Below, piece after piece: positions 24,569-33,729 of a stretch of 64,000 nt of DNA; within the stretch, counting starts at the first letter, position 1, and every line of letters starts with the position of its first letter. The notes below the pieces were generated by a model. That model searched no databases and had not been told where the DNA came from. It saw nothing but the letters and a program-made list of their open reading frames with translations. Source of the DNA: Scatomonas sp963928055 (lineage in GTDB: Bacteria; Bacillota; Clostridia; Lachnospirales; Lachnospiraceae); assembly GCA_963928055.1 (NCBI GenBank), contig CAWVDN010000002.1, positions 434,001-498,000 on the forward strand, written 5' to 3'. The translations under genes were made by a program, and so were the position numbers.

Positions 24569-25900
24569 TCAGATCTCTCCCAGCGGGATCTGAAATTCTA
24601 CTTCCGCGTAGCCCGCCGCGCCCTTGCGCATGGCGGTGACCGTGGCGGTCTGCCCGGGCTTCAGCTCGTCCAGGCTGTCCCGGTACTGGCGGAACGTGGC
24701 GATCTTATCCTCATTGATCTTTACGATCACATCGTACTCCTTGATCCCGGCCAGCATGGCCGGAGAATCGGGCTGGACAGAGGTCACCAGAACGCCCTTG
24801 GGGATCCCCGTGGTATTGGAGATCTGCTCCGTCACGTCCTGTCCCCGGATCCCTATGTAAGGCCTGGCTTCATTGTTGGACAGGCTCTCGATCAGATCCC
24901 GGATCTGGGAAACCGGCAGAGCCGTCACGATATTTTCCGTGCTGTAGGCCTGGGCGATCACCCCCACGATCTCCCCGTTCAGGTTCATTAGAACGCCGCT
25001 GCCCTCTTCGCTGCCGTTGATATCCGTGGTCAGCAGATTATACTCCGTATCCAGCGTGGACACCGTATTGGTCACGGAGGTGATCACTCCGTAGGCCACC
25101 GAGTCGCTGTAGCCGATGGGGCTTCCCAGCGCCAGCACCGGTTCTCCCTGGGTCACGCTGCGGGAACTGCCCAGGGGCGCCAGTTCCAGGCTTTCCCGGG
25201 TTGTCTGCTTCAGGTCTCCCTTGGAAACTTTGAGGATCGTAAGGCCCGTGTTGGCGTCATGGCGCTGATAGATGGCGTCCACCACGCTGCCGTCGTAGAA
25301 AGTCACCTGGATCCGCTCCACATTTTCCACCACCCGGTATTCGGTGAGGATAAAAAGCTCCTCCTGGTTTTCCGCCGCCAGCAGCCCCGAAATCTGTTTC
25401 TGGTTCTCATAATTCTGATTAAAATAATCCATCTCGTTGGAGATGCCTACCACCGTCACCATGGCCCGCCTGGGGGTTTCCGCCACTGCCAGCATATCCT
25501 TGTACAGCTGCCGGTACTCCGTGATGCCGATCTCCGGAGCCGGAGTGGGGGAAGGCGTTTCCGCAGGCGCCGGAGTCTCCTCCGCCGTCTCCGAGCTGGA
25601 GGCGGAAGAAGTTTCGCTGCCGCTTTCATCGGCAGAACTGCTGCTGGATGCCCCGGTACCCGGCAGGCTGACCCGGGAATCCTCTCCCCGCCTCAGGCGT
25701 TCCGCCACCGGCACCATGTTTACAAAAACAAAAGAGGCAATGATCCCCGCCAGAACAGCTCCGCAGACAATCCAAAGCACCCGCTTCAGCAGAAAGCCGG
25801 CGGATACAGGTTTCTTTTTGATGATCTCCCGCATGAAGCTGTAGTCCCGCTCTTTCTGTTCTTCCCGCTCATGCTCCTGATTCTCAGGTTTCTGTTCCAT
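24569..25900 (-). CDS. HtrA/S1C-like membrane protein with PDZ domain, probably not a protease
   Basis: A 443-residue protein anchored by one helix (about residues 34-58), then a Ser/Glu/Pro-rich linker, a trypsin-like domain and a C-terminal PDZ domain (GIRGQDV to the end, with GIKEYDVIVKIN). The catalytic residues look lost: the usual NHVV is EYRVV, the aspartate position reads ANTGLTIL where TDLAVL is expected, and the serine loop reads SEEGSGVL where GNSGG is expected. It may sense or scaffold at the cell surface. The start at 25900 has AGGAGG 10 bases upstream. Confidence 0.75.
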   Translation of the reverse strand: MEQKPENQEHEREEQKERDYSFMREIIKKKPVSAGFLLKRVLWIVCGAVLAGIIASFVFVNMVPVAERLRRGEDSRVSLPGTGASSSSSADESGSETSSASSSETAEETPAPAETPSPTPAPEIGITEYRQLYKDMLAVAETPRRAMVTVVGISNEMDYFNQNYENQKQISGLLAAENQEELFILTEYRVVENVERIQVTFYDGSVVDAIYQRHDANTGLTILKVSKGDLKQTTRESLELAPLGSSRSVTQGEPVLALGSPIGYSDSVAYGVITSVTNTVSTLDTEYNLLTTDINGSEEGSGVLMNLNGEIVGVIAQAYSTENIVTALPVSQIRDLIESLSNNEARPYIGIRGQDVTEQISNTTGIPKGVLVTSVQPDSPAMLAGIKEYDVIVKINEDKIATFRQYRDSLDELKPGQTATVTAMRKGAAGYAEVEFQIPLGEI

Positions 25901-26047
25901 AGGCTGCATTCCTCCTATTGAATATGCATGTTCCGGAATATCATAGCAGAGAGATATGAACATTTTATGAATAAAATTCCACAAAATCCCCTTTTCTAAG
26001 CCGGGGTTTTAGAGTACAATAGATTTCATAATGGGAAAGGTTTGGTT

Positions 26048-28426
26048 ATGAATAAGAAAGCATTAAAAACACTGGAATACGACAAAATCATAGATCTTCT
26101 GGCAGCCAGAGCTTCCTCCCCTATGGGGGAAGCTCTCTGCCGCGCTCTCGTCCCTCAGGAGGAGCTGGATACGATCCGCCGGATGCAGCAGGAAACCGGG
26201 GCCGCCCTGAACCGCCTTTTTAAAAAAGGCAGCATTTCTTTTGGAAACGCGAGGGATCTCCGTTCCGCCCTGGGCCGCCTGGCCCTGGGCAGTTCCCTGA
26301 ATCAGACGGAGCTGCTGTCCATAGCCGGACTGCTGGAAAATACCGCCCGGGTCAAAGCCTATGGCCGAAAAGAGCGCCCGGACGCTCCCGGGGACTGTCT
26401 GGACCGCCTCTTTGAGCTTCTGGAGCCCCTGACTCCCCTCTCCGGGGAGATCCGCCGCTGCATCCTCTCCGAGGAGGAGATCAGCGATGACGCCAGCCCC
26501 GGCCTGCGTCAGGTGCGCCGCTCCATCCGGACCAACGGTGAGCGGATCCACAGCCAGCTGGGGAGCCTGATGAACGGCTCCCTCCGGACGTATCTCCAGG
26601 ACGCGGTGATCACCATGCGGAACGGCAGATACTGCCTGCCGGTTAAATCGGAATACCGCTCCCAGGTTCCCGGTATGATCCACGATCAGTCCTCCACCGG
26701 TTCCACGGTCTTTGTGGAACCCATGGCGGTGGTAAAGCTGAACAACGAGATCCGGGAGCTGGAGATCGCCGAGGAAAAAGAGATCGAAAAGATCCTGGGG
26801 GCTTTAAGCGCCCAGGCCGCGGAAAATCTGGACTCCATCCGTTACGATCTGGAAAATCTGGCGGAACTGGATTTTATTTTTGCCCGGGCTTCTCTGGCCA
26901 TGGATATGAACGCCACAGAGCCTGTTTTCAATCAGGAGGGGATCATCCAGCTGCGGCAGGCCCGGCATCCCCTGATCGACAAAAAGAACGTGGTACCTAT
27001 CGATCTGACTTTAGGAGAGGATTTCGACCTTCTGATCATTACGGGGCCCAACACCGGCGGCAAGACCGTGTCCCTGAAAACCCTGGGGCTTCTGACCCTC
27101 ATGGGCCAGTCCGGCCTGCATATACCGGCCCTGGACCGCTCCCGGCTGGCTCTGTTCCGGGAGGTTTACGCGGATATCGGCGACGAGCAGAGCATTGAGC
27201 AGTCCCTGAGCACCTTTTCCTCCCATATGACCAACGTGGTTTCTTTTCTGGAAAAGGCGGATCGGGATTCCCTGGTGCTGTTTGACGAGCTGGGTGCGGG
27301 AACCGACCCCACCGAGGGCGCGGCCCTGGCCATTGCCATTCTTTCTTACCTGCACCGCATGGGCGTAAGGACCATGGCGACGACGCACTACAGCGAGCTG
27401 AAGCTGTTCGCCCTCTCCACGGAAGGCGTGGAAAACGCCTGCTGCGAGTTTAATGTGGAGACCCTGCGGCCCACCTACCGGCTGCTGATCGGCGTTCCCG
27501 GAAAGAGCAACGCCTTCGCCATTTCCTCCAAGCTGGGGCTGCCGGATTTCATTATCCGGGAAGCACGGAACCAGCTCAGCGAGCAGGATGAATCCTTCGA
27601 AGACGTGCTCACCACGCTGGAGCAGAACCGGATCGCCCTGGAAAAGGAAAAGGAGGAGGTGTCCCGCTACCGCCAGGAGGCGGAAGCGCTGAAAGCCCAG
27701 CTGTCCGGCAGACAGGAGCGCCTGGACAGTCAGCGGGAAGAGATCCTGCGGGCCGCCAACGAAAAAGCCCACGCGATCCTCCGGGAGGCCAAGGAATACG
27801 CGGATCAGACCATGCGGGATTTCCAGAAGTTCGGAAAAGCCGGCATTTCCGTCAAGGAAATGGAAAAACGGCGGTCTGAACTCCGGGAGAAGATGTCCAA
27901 AACCGCCGACAAAATGTCTCTGAAAAAAGCCGAAAAAAAATCCGGGGACCTGAAGCCCTCGGATCTGTCCCTGGGAGACAGCGTCAAAGTCCTGAGCATG
28001 AACCTCAAAGGCACCGTCAGTTCCCGGCCGGATCCCAAAGGATACCTGTTTGTACAGATGGGGATCATACGGTCCAAGGTCCATATTTCCGACCTGCAGC
28101 TCATCGACGAACCGGTGATCACCGGCGGCGGGCTAAGCCGCACCAGCTCCGGAAAGATCCGCATGTCCAAATCCGCCTCTGTCAGCACCGAGATCAATCT
28201 CCTGGGAAAGACCGTGGATGAAGCGGTGGCGGAGCTGGACAAATATCTGGACGACGCCTACCTGGCGCATATGCCCAGCGTCCGGATTGTCCACGGAAAA
28301 GGCACCGGCGCTCTCCGGAAAGGGATCCACAATTATCTGCGCCGGCAGAAGCACATCCAGGATTTCCACCTGGCAGAGTTCGGGGAAGGCGACGCAGGTG
28401 TTACCATTGTGACGTTTAAAAAATAA
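26048..28426 (+). CDS. mutS2: MutS2 family ATPase/endonuclease
   Basis: A 792-residue MutS2. The ATPase has Walker A TGPNTGGKTVSLK and Walker B DSLVLFDELGAGTDP. A coiled coil follows (about 515-640). The C-terminal Smr nuclease domain contains LGKTVDEAVAELDKYLD and RIVHGKGTGALRKGI. MutS2 acts in recombination control and in resolving collided ribosomes; which role dominates here is unknown. I use the ATG at 26048, 8 bases after GGAAAGG, and not the TTG six bases upstream. Confidence 0.95.
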   Translation: MNKKALKTLEYDKIIDLLAARASSPMGEALCRALVPQEELDTIRRMQQETGAALNRLFKKGSISFGNARDLRSALGRLALGSSLNQTELLSIAGLLENTARVKAYGRKERPDAPGDCLDRLFELLEPLTPLSGEIRRCILSEEEISDDASPGLRQVRRSIRTNGERIHSQLGSLMNGSLRTYLQDAVITMRNGRYCLPVKSEYRSQVPGMIHDQSSTGSTVFVEPMAVVKLNNEIRELEIAEEKEIEKILGALSAQAAENLDSIRYDLENLAELDFIFARASLAMDMNATEPVFNQEGIIQLRQARHPLIDKKNVVPIDLTLGEDFDLLIITGPNTGGKTVSLKTLGLLTLMGQSGLHIPALDRSRLALFREVYADIGDEQSIEQSLSTFSSHMTNVVSFLEKADRDSLVLFDELGAGTDPTEGAALAIAILSYLHRMGVRTMATTHYSELKLFALSTEGVENACCEFNVETLRPTYRLLIGVPGKSNAFAISSKLGLPDFIIREARNQLSEQDESFEDVLTTLEQNRIALEKEKEEVSRYRQEAEALKAQLSGRQERLDSQREEILRAANEKAHAILREAKEYADQTMRDFQKFGKAGISVKEMEKRRSELREKMSKTADKMSLKKAEKKSGDLKPSDLSLGDSVKVLSMNLKGTVSSRPDPKGYLFVQMGIIRSKVHISDLQLIDEPVITGGGLSRTSSGKIRMSKSASVSTEINLLGKTVDEAVAELDKYLDDAYLAHMPSVRIVHGKGTGALRKGIHNYLRRQKHIQDFHLAEFGEGDAGVTIVTFKK

Positions 28427-28447
28427 CCGCAGAAAGGATCTGGTTTT

Positions 28448-29158
28448 ATGGTTGCCAAACAGAAAATCCTCATCGTAGACGATGATAACAATATCGCGGA
28501 GCTGATCTCACTGTATCTGACAAAAGAATGCTTTGAATGCCAGATCGTCAATGACGGGGAAGCGGCTCTGAACATGCTGGATACCTTCCAGCCGGATCTG
28601 ATCCTCCTGGATCTGATGCTCCCCGGCATGGACGGCTATCAGGTGTGCCGGGAGGTCCGGCACAAATCCAATCTGCCCATCATCATGCTGTCCGCCAAAG
28701 GCGAGATCTTTGACAAGGTGCTGGGGCTGGAACTGGGCGCGGATGATTATATCATCAAGCCTTTCGATTCCAAGGAACTGGTGGCAAGGGTCAAGGCAGT
28801 GCTCCGGCGTTTCCAGCCGGCCGCTCCCCAGGCCGCTTCTGCCTCTCAGACCAACGGCAAATACGTGGAGTATCCGGATCTGATCGTCAATCAGACCAAC
28901 TACTCCGTCACCTATAAGGGAGAGACGGTGGATATGCCCCCAAAGGAGCTGGAACTGCTGTATTTTCTCGCCTCCTCTCCCAACCAGGTCTTTACCCGGG
29001 AGCAGCTGCTGGATCATATCTGGGGCTATGAATACATCGGAGACACTCGCACGGTGGACGTGCACATCAAACGTCTCCGGGAAAAGATCAAGGATCACGC
29101 CAACTGGTCCATCAGCACCGTGTGGGGCATCGGGTACAAATTTGAGGTGAGATCCTGA
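28448..29158 (+). CDS. OmpR/PhoB-family response regulator
   Basis: A 236-residue protein. The receiver domain has the acidic pocket VDDD (11-13), the phosphate-accepting Asp55 in LILLDLMLPG, and the lysine in YIIKPFDSKE. The C-terminal winged helix (about 135-236) has FTREQLLDHIWGYE and RTVDVHIKRLREKI. It overlaps the next gene by one base (TGATG), so the two are co-translated with a matched sensor. The signal and targets are unknown. Confidence 0.93.
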   Translation: MVAKQKILIVDDDNNIAELISLYLTKECFECQIVNDGEAALNMLDTFQPDLILLDLMLPGMDGYQVCREVRHKSNLPIIMLSAKGEIFDKVLGLELGADDYIIKPFDSKELVARVKAVLRRFQPAAPQAASASQTNGKYVEYPDLIVNQTNYSVTYKGETVDMPPKELELLYFLASSPNQVFTREQLLDHIWGYEYIGDTRTVDVHIKRLREKIKDHANWSISTVWGIGYKFEVRS

Positions 29159-30585
29159 TGCAGAAAAAACTGTTCTGGAAATTTTTCCTGGCCTACATCC
29201 TGATCGGGATCGCCTCCTTCATCCTCATTGCCACCCTGGGATCCCGGATGGTGGAGAAAGCCCTGATCGACTCTTCCAGCCGGAATCTGTATCTGGAAGC
29301 AGACAAGATCGCTTCCTCCCAGGGCGCTATCTTTATCTCCGACGCCGGTTCTCTGGAGGACATTTACGAAAATCTTTCCGCTCTTTCCCAGTACCAGAAT
29401 TCTCAGATCTGGCTTCTGAGTCCGGAGGGCGAGATCCTGCTGGACACTTCCGAGGCTTCCATCGGGGAATCCAGGACGGTTCTGAAGGATTTTGACCCGG
29501 TGGCCCTGGGTTCCGGTTACTACACCATCGGCCGTTTTTTTGACTATTTTGACCATGATGTCATGAGCGTCATGGTGCCCATCACCTCCAATCTGAACAT
29601 CCGGGGCTATGTGGCCATCCATATGGAAATGGATTATATTTTCGCCAGCCGCGAAGTGATCCTGTCCAGATTTTACGTGCTGTTCCTGATCCTGTTCCTG
29701 ACCTTTTTCACTTTCCTGGTGCTGGTACTTTTTTTCATCTACCGGCCTCTGAAAAAGATCATCCGGGGCGCCCAGGAATACGCCTCCGGAAATCTGGACT
29801 ACAATATCCCCTGGCACTCCGGCGATGAAATGGGGTATCTGGCCCAGACGCTGAATTATATGTCCGATGAGCTGAAGCGCACGGATGAATACCAGCGAAA
29901 GTTCGTGGCCAATGTTTCCCATGATTTCCGTTCTCCCCTGACCTCCATCAAAGGCTATGTGGAGGCCATCCTGGACGGGACCATCCCTCCGGAGATGCAG
30001 GAAAAGTACCTGAACATCGTCCTCTTTGAGACAGACCGGCTGAACAAACTCACCCGGAGCATGCTGGCTCTGAACCGCATGGACAATAAAGGATTTTATC
30101 TGGATATCCGGGATTTCGACATCAATACGGTGATCAAAAATACCGCGGCCTCCTTTGAGGGGACCTGTACCGCCAAACGGATCTCCATTGAGCTTCTGCT
30201 GTCCGCGGAAAAGCTCTACGTATCCGCCGATAAGATGAAGATCCAGCAGGTACTCTACAACCTCATAGACAACGCCATCAAGTTCAGCCCCAACCATTCC
30301 ACCATCCGGGTGGAGACCACAGAGCGCCACGATAAAGTTTTCGTTTCCGTAAAAGACAACGGGATCGGCATTCCCCGGGCATCCCTTTCCAAGATCTGGG
30401 AGAGATTTTACAAGATCGACGCCTCCCGGGGAAAGGACCGGAAGGGCACCGGACTGGGCCTTTCCATCGTCAGGGAGATCATCAGCGCCCACAAACAGAA
30501 TATCAACGTCATCAGCACGGAAGGGATCGGCACGGAATTTGTCTTTTCCCTGGACCGGGCCAAACAGGAAAACAGTCCCTCCTAA
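29158..30585 (+). CDS. Membrane sensor histidine kinase
   Basis: A 475-residue kinase. Transmembrane helices lie at about 9-30 and 170-200 with an extracytoplasmic domain between. A HAMP linker follows, then the HisKA motif VANVSHDFRSPLTS with His255, and the HATPase domain (LYNLIDNAIKFSP, VKDNGIGIP, GTGLGLSIVREI). It is paired with the response regulator just upstream. The ligand of the external domain cannot be told from the sequence. Confidence 0.93.
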   Translation: MQKKLFWKFFLAYILIGIASFILIATLGSRMVEKALIDSSSRNLYLEADKIASSQGAIFISDAGSLEDIYENLSALSQYQNSQIWLLSPEGEILLDTSEASIGESRTVLKDFDPVALGSGYYTIGRFFDYFDHDVMSVMVPITSNLNIRGYVAIHMEMDYIFASREVILSRFYVLFLILFLTFFTFLVLVLFFIYRPLKKIIRGAQEYASGNLDYNIPWHSGDEMGYLAQTLNYMSDELKRTDEYQRKFVANVSHDFRSPLTSIKGYVEAILDGTIPPEMQEKYLNIVLFETDRLNKLTRSMLALNRMDNKGFYLDIRDFDINTVIKNTAASFEGTCTAKRISIELLLSAEKLYVSADKMKIQQVLYNLIDNAIKFSPNHSTIRVETTERHDKVFVSVKDNGIGIPRASLSKIWERFYKIDASRGKDRKGTGLGLSIVREIISAHKQNINVISTEGIGTEFVFSLDRAKQENSPS

Positions 30586-30603
30586 GCAGAGGCGCCTGGA
30601 AAA

Positions 30604-31101
30604 TCAGCTCCACCGAAGACGGTGGAGCTGTCCTTTTGTCTGCATAGAAGCAAAATGATTCTGCCGCAGGGCTTCATAGAGCACGATGGCCACGGAATTG
30701 GCCAGATTCAGGGAGCGGATCTCCTCCAGCATGGGGATCCTCACGCAGGTATCCGGATGGTCCACCAGGATCTCCTCCGGGATCCCGGCGCTCTCTTTCC
30801 CGAACATGAGATAGCAGTCCTCCTCATAGGAGACCTCCGTATAAAGCTTCTGCGCCTTGGTGGTGGCGTAATAGATCTTGGCTCCGGGATTCTGCTGCAG
30901 AAACTCTTCATAGTCAATATATCTCCGCACATCCAGTTTCTCCCAGTAATCCATTCCGGCCCGGCGGATCATTTTTTCATTCAGCCGGAAACCCAGAGGC
31001 TCGATGAGATGCAGCCTGGCCCCCGCCGCCACGCAGGTCCGGCCGATATTCCCTGTGTTGGTCGGGATCTCCGGCTCGTGCAGTACAATGTTCAATGCCA
31101 T
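30604..31101 (-). CDS. trmL: tRNA (cytidine/uridine-34-2'-O)-methyltransferase TrmL
   Basis: A 165-residue SPOUT methyltransferase, the size of a single-domain TrmL. Motifs seen: HEPEIPTNTGNIGRTC near the start, LMFGKESAGIPEE, and IPMLEEIRSLNLANSVAIVLYE, which forms the knotted cofactor site. It methylates the wobble base of leucine tRNAs. It stands 3 bases after a HypE-like gene and converges with the sensor kinase gene. A hairpin lies within its last codons. Confidence 0.92.
   Translation of the reverse strand: MALNIVLHEPEIPTNTGNIGRTCVAAGARLHLIEPLGFRLNEKMIRRAGMDYWEKLDVRRYIDYEEFLQQNPGAKIYYATTKAQKLYTEVSYEEDCYLMFGKESAGIPEEILVDHPDTCVRIPMLEEIRSLNLANSVAIVLYEALRQNHFASMQTKGQLHRLRWS
30605..30630. 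terminator. Bidirectional terminator between the kinase and trmL genes
   Basis: CAGCTCCACCG pairs perfectly with CGGTGGAGCTG around AAGA. It is followed by TCCTTTT on the plus strand and by ATTTTCC on the minus strand. It lies inside the 3' end of trmL. Confidence 0.65.
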
Positions 31102-31104
31102 ACT

Positions 31105-32094
31105 TTATTCCTCCAGCGCCCGGTACAGTTCGTCCGGCTGCGGCTTGTCCAGATAGCGGATCTCATCCCCGCTGCGGAGGATCCGGGCGTTGCTGTCGGT
31201 GGTTCTGCCCACCACCGTGCCGGGGATCCCCGCGTCCTCCAGGGCCCGCACCACTGCCTGGCCGTCCTCCGCCGCGATCATCATGGAGCCGCTGGACATG
31301 ATCTGGTAGGGATTCACCCCGAAAAATTCGCAGATCTCCACCGTTTCCTGACGGATCGGCACAGCCCGAAGATCTATATCCAGCCCCACGCCTCCGGCGG
31401 AAGCCATCTCCCAGAAAGCTCCGAACACTCCTCCCTCGGTGATATCGTGCATGGCCGCCGCTCCCGCCGCTCTGGCGGCTCTGGCGTCCGGCACCACGGA
31501 CAGGTATCGGTCAAAATTCCTGGCGGTACGGATAAATTCCGGCGAAAACCGAGTCAGCAGCCGGTCCTCTTTTTCCTTGGCCAGGATGGAAGAGGCCTCC
31601 AAGCCGATCCATTTGCTGATCACCAGATCCATGCTCGGCCGAATCTCCGCCGGGTTCAGCAGATCTTCTTTCCGGATCTTTCCCACTCCGGTCACGGAGA
31701 TCAGGGGCTGACGCACTACCCGGGTGATCTCTGTATGGCCTCCCAGGATCTCCATGTTCAGTTCCCGGCAGGTTTCCTCCGCCTCCCGGATCATTTTTCG
31801 GATCTCCGGTTCTTCCACCGTCTCCGGCAACAGGACCGTCAGCATGACTCCCAGGGGTTCCGCCCCGGAAGCCGCCAGATCATTGGCCGTGATGTGGATG
31901 CAGTGGCTGCCGATATCTTTCACGGTCCCGGTAATGGGGTCCGAGGACATGACCAGGGCTTCCCCGGGGCCCACCTCCAGCGCCGCGCAGTCCACCCCCA
32001 CAGAGGGTCCTGCCAGCACTTCCTCTCTCCTGTGTCCTACCTGTTTTAAAATGGAACGGATCAAAACCGGTTCCGGCAACTTTCCTATCTTCAT
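31105..32094 (-). CDS. HypE/AIR-synthase family protein
   Basis: A 329-residue ATP-grasping protein of the AIR synthase fold, closest in look to HypE: GVDCAALEVGPGEALVMSSDPITGT near the start (quoted by its parts GVDCAALEVG and VMSSDPITG), then HITANDLAASGAEPL and LGGHTEITRVV, with HDITEGGVFGA later. HypE makes the cyanide ligand of hydrogenases and ends with a PRIC-type cysteine tail. Here the protein ends DELYRALEE with no cysteine, and no other hyp gene is nearby, so a different substrate is likely. It is followed by trmL at 3 bases. Confidence 0.8.
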   Translation of the reverse strand: MKIGKLPEPVLIRSILKQVGHRREEVLAGPSVGVDCAALEVGPGEALVMSSDPITGTVKDIGSHCIHITANDLAASGAEPLGVMLTVLLPETVEEPEIRKMIREAEETCRELNMEILGGHTEITRVVRQPLISVTGVGKIRKEDLLNPAEIRPSMDLVISKWIGLEASSILAKEKEDRLLTRFSPEFIRTARNFDRYLSVVPDARAARAAGAAAMHDITEGGVFGAFWEMASAGGVGLDIDLRAVPIRQETVEICEFFGVNPYQIMSSGSMMIAAEDGQAVVRALEDAGIPGTVVGRTTDSNARILRSGDEIRYLDKPQPDELYRALEE

Positions 32095-32107
32095 TCTGTC
32101 CTCCGCT

Positions 32108-33610
32108 CTAGTTTTCCTCCCCGGCGTTCTCTGTCTGGGTTTCCGTCTGGCTTCCGCCGGATCCGCTCTGCCCTCCCGGGTATTTGGCGATGACTGCCTG
32201 GACCTGATCCATGCTGTTGGAGGCGATAGCCCCCTGGAGCTCCGCCACAGCCTCCGGACTTCCTCCGGCAGTTCCCACGTAACAGATATTGGGAACCATC
32301 CGGTAAGAACTGGAATTCACCTCTTCCCTGGATTCTTCCACTCCGTTGACGGTTACGATCTTCCACAGTTTCGCCGTCAGCCCGTCGTAGGCGCTGTATT
32401 CCGTGGAGGTCACGCCGAAGGCAAGACTGCTGTCCTCCTGGAGCACATCCGTGATGGGCTCCGTGGAAAGGATCTCGCTTTCATACGTAACTTCCCGGGC
32501 GGGATCCCGGGTCTCATGGCCGTAAATGGTAAAGGAAATGTAGCCTCCTCCGGCGCTGCCCTCGATATAGATCGGCGCGCCGGTATTATTCACAAACCGG
32601 AAGTCTTTGGCATACTCGGCAATGGCTGCGTCCATGGATGGATCCACGTAGTGGACCTGCATAGAATGCTCATGGCGCTCCGTCACCTGCAGCTCCGCCT
32701 GCAGCACCGCCAGGTAAAGAGTCGTGGACAGCTGGCAGACGCCGCCGCCGTAAGTATCCACCACTTCCCCGGACTCGTAGGAGGGAGCCGGCGCGTAGCC
32801 GTTTTCCGCGTCAAAGGGCATCAGGACATCCAGCGCCGAGAACTCCTCGCCGGGATACAGCGTCCTGCCGGAGATCTTGGAAGCGCCCACTTCCACGTTG
32901 ATGTTCCGGGCTTCGTTGTTCAGCTGATACTCTGTGGATCCGCTGCCCAGCACATCCTGCACCAGCGCCAGCTGTTCCTCATCCCCCTGGGCCTTCTGGG
33001 TCTCAAAATCCACGGTGACCGCCCCCTGGCCTCCATGCCACTGGGTATCCATATAGTCCGTCACTCTGGAGGCAGTCTCATCCACCAGCACCGTAAGCCC
33101 GTCCTGTCCGCCTTCCACGGAAAAGGAACCGTCCTCGTTATGGACCAGATAGTGGTCCACCGCCTCCTGGCCCAGCGAGGCGCATTTCGTTTCCACCACG
33201 CTGCGCACCGTCTCCGGATCCACCGTGAGATCCATCTCCAGAACGCAGGCTCCCCGCTCCCGGAGAAATCTTTCCGTGCGGAAACGCTCCAGCACATTTC
33301 CCTTCTGCCCAAAAGTCAGGGCTTCCTCCACGATTTCCGGATTTGCCCAGGACAGTCCCAGTTCCCCGGCGGACACTGTGACCGGCGTTCCGTCCAGCAG
33401 AAGCTGGATGGGATCCTGCCGCAGTTCCTCCAGCTTTGCCTGAACCGCCTGGTTGATCTGCTCCCGGGTCATGCCGGAAACATCCACGTCTTCTATGTAG
33501 ACTCCCTCCCGGGCTGTATCCGGCTCCGCCGCGGAGACCCCTTCCGGCGCCAGGAAAAAAATGCCCAGTCCCAGGGCCGCCGCTGCCAGCAGTCCTCTCA
33601 AATCTTTCAT
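32108..33610 (-). CDS. Secreted VanW-family protein
   Basis: A 500-residue exported protein. Residues 1-26 form a signal peptide (MKDLRGLLAAAALGLGIFFL). Two copies of a YoaR-like putative peptidoglycan-binding domain follow, then the VanW domain with GGGVCQLSTTLYLAVLQA and HEHSMQVHYVDPS. The tail is Ser/Gly/Thr/Gln-rich and disordered. VanW proteins occur in some vancomycin clusters, but this kind is a common cell-envelope protein of Clostridia with unknown function; no resistance genes are nearby. The open frame continues upstream, but the ATG at 33610 begins the signal peptide. Confidence 0.85.
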   Translation of the reverse strand: MKDLRGLLAAAALGLGIFFLAPEGVSAAEPDTAREGVYIEDVDVSGMTREQINQAVQAKLEELRQDPIQLLLDGTPVTVSAGELGLSWANPEIVEEALTFGQKGNVLERFRTERFLRERGACVLEMDLTVDPETVRSVVETKCASLGQEAVDHYLVHNEDGSFSVEGGQDGLTVLVDETASRVTDYMDTQWHGGQGAVTVDFETQKAQGDEEQLALVQDVLGSGSTEYQLNNEARNINVEVGASKISGRTLYPGEEFSALDVLMPFDAENGYAPAPSYESGEVVDTYGGGVCQLSTTLYLAVLQAELQVTERHEHSMQVHYVDPSMDAAIAEYAKDFRFVNNTGAPIYIEGSAGGGYISFTIYGHETRDPAREVTYESEILSTEPITDVLQEDSSLAFGVTSTEYSAYDGLTAKLWKIVTVNGVEESREEVNSSSYRMVPNICYVGTAGGSPEAVAELQGAIASNSMDQVQAVIAKYPGGQSGSGGSQTETQTENAGEEN

Positions 33611-33633
33611 ATCCGTCCACCCTTCTTTCTGTA

Positions 33634-33729
33634 TCAGATCAGCGCTCCCACTACCAGGGGAACCACCATGGCAAGTACCAGTATGATCGCAATGACAGCC
33701 GCTGCTGTCCTCCTCTTTTTCGGATTCAT
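33634..33729 (-). CDS. Small single-pass membrane protein (31 aa)
   Basis: Reads MNPKKRRTAAAVIAIILVLA, then MVVPLVVGALI and TGA stop: a basic start followed by one membrane helix. The ATG overlaps the stop of the radical SAM gene (ATGA at 33729-33726), with a GGAAAGGATGGGAG ribosome site inside that gene's end. The VanW gene starts 23 bases later. Small proteins of this form are frequent in Lachnospiraceae; the function is unknown. Confidence 0.65.
   Translation of the reverse strand: MNPKKRRTAAAVIAIILVLAMVVPLVVGALI

Noticed and set aside
24029..24991. Long plus-strand open frame opposite yhaM and the HtrA-like gene
   Set aside because: It is a shadow of GC-rich coding DNA on the other strand, without recognisable motifs.
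32108..33610. VanW protein as a sign of vancomycin resistance
   Set aside because: No vanA/B/G-type ligase, vanH, vanX or vanRS genes are near; VanW-domain proteins of this type are common in Clostridia.
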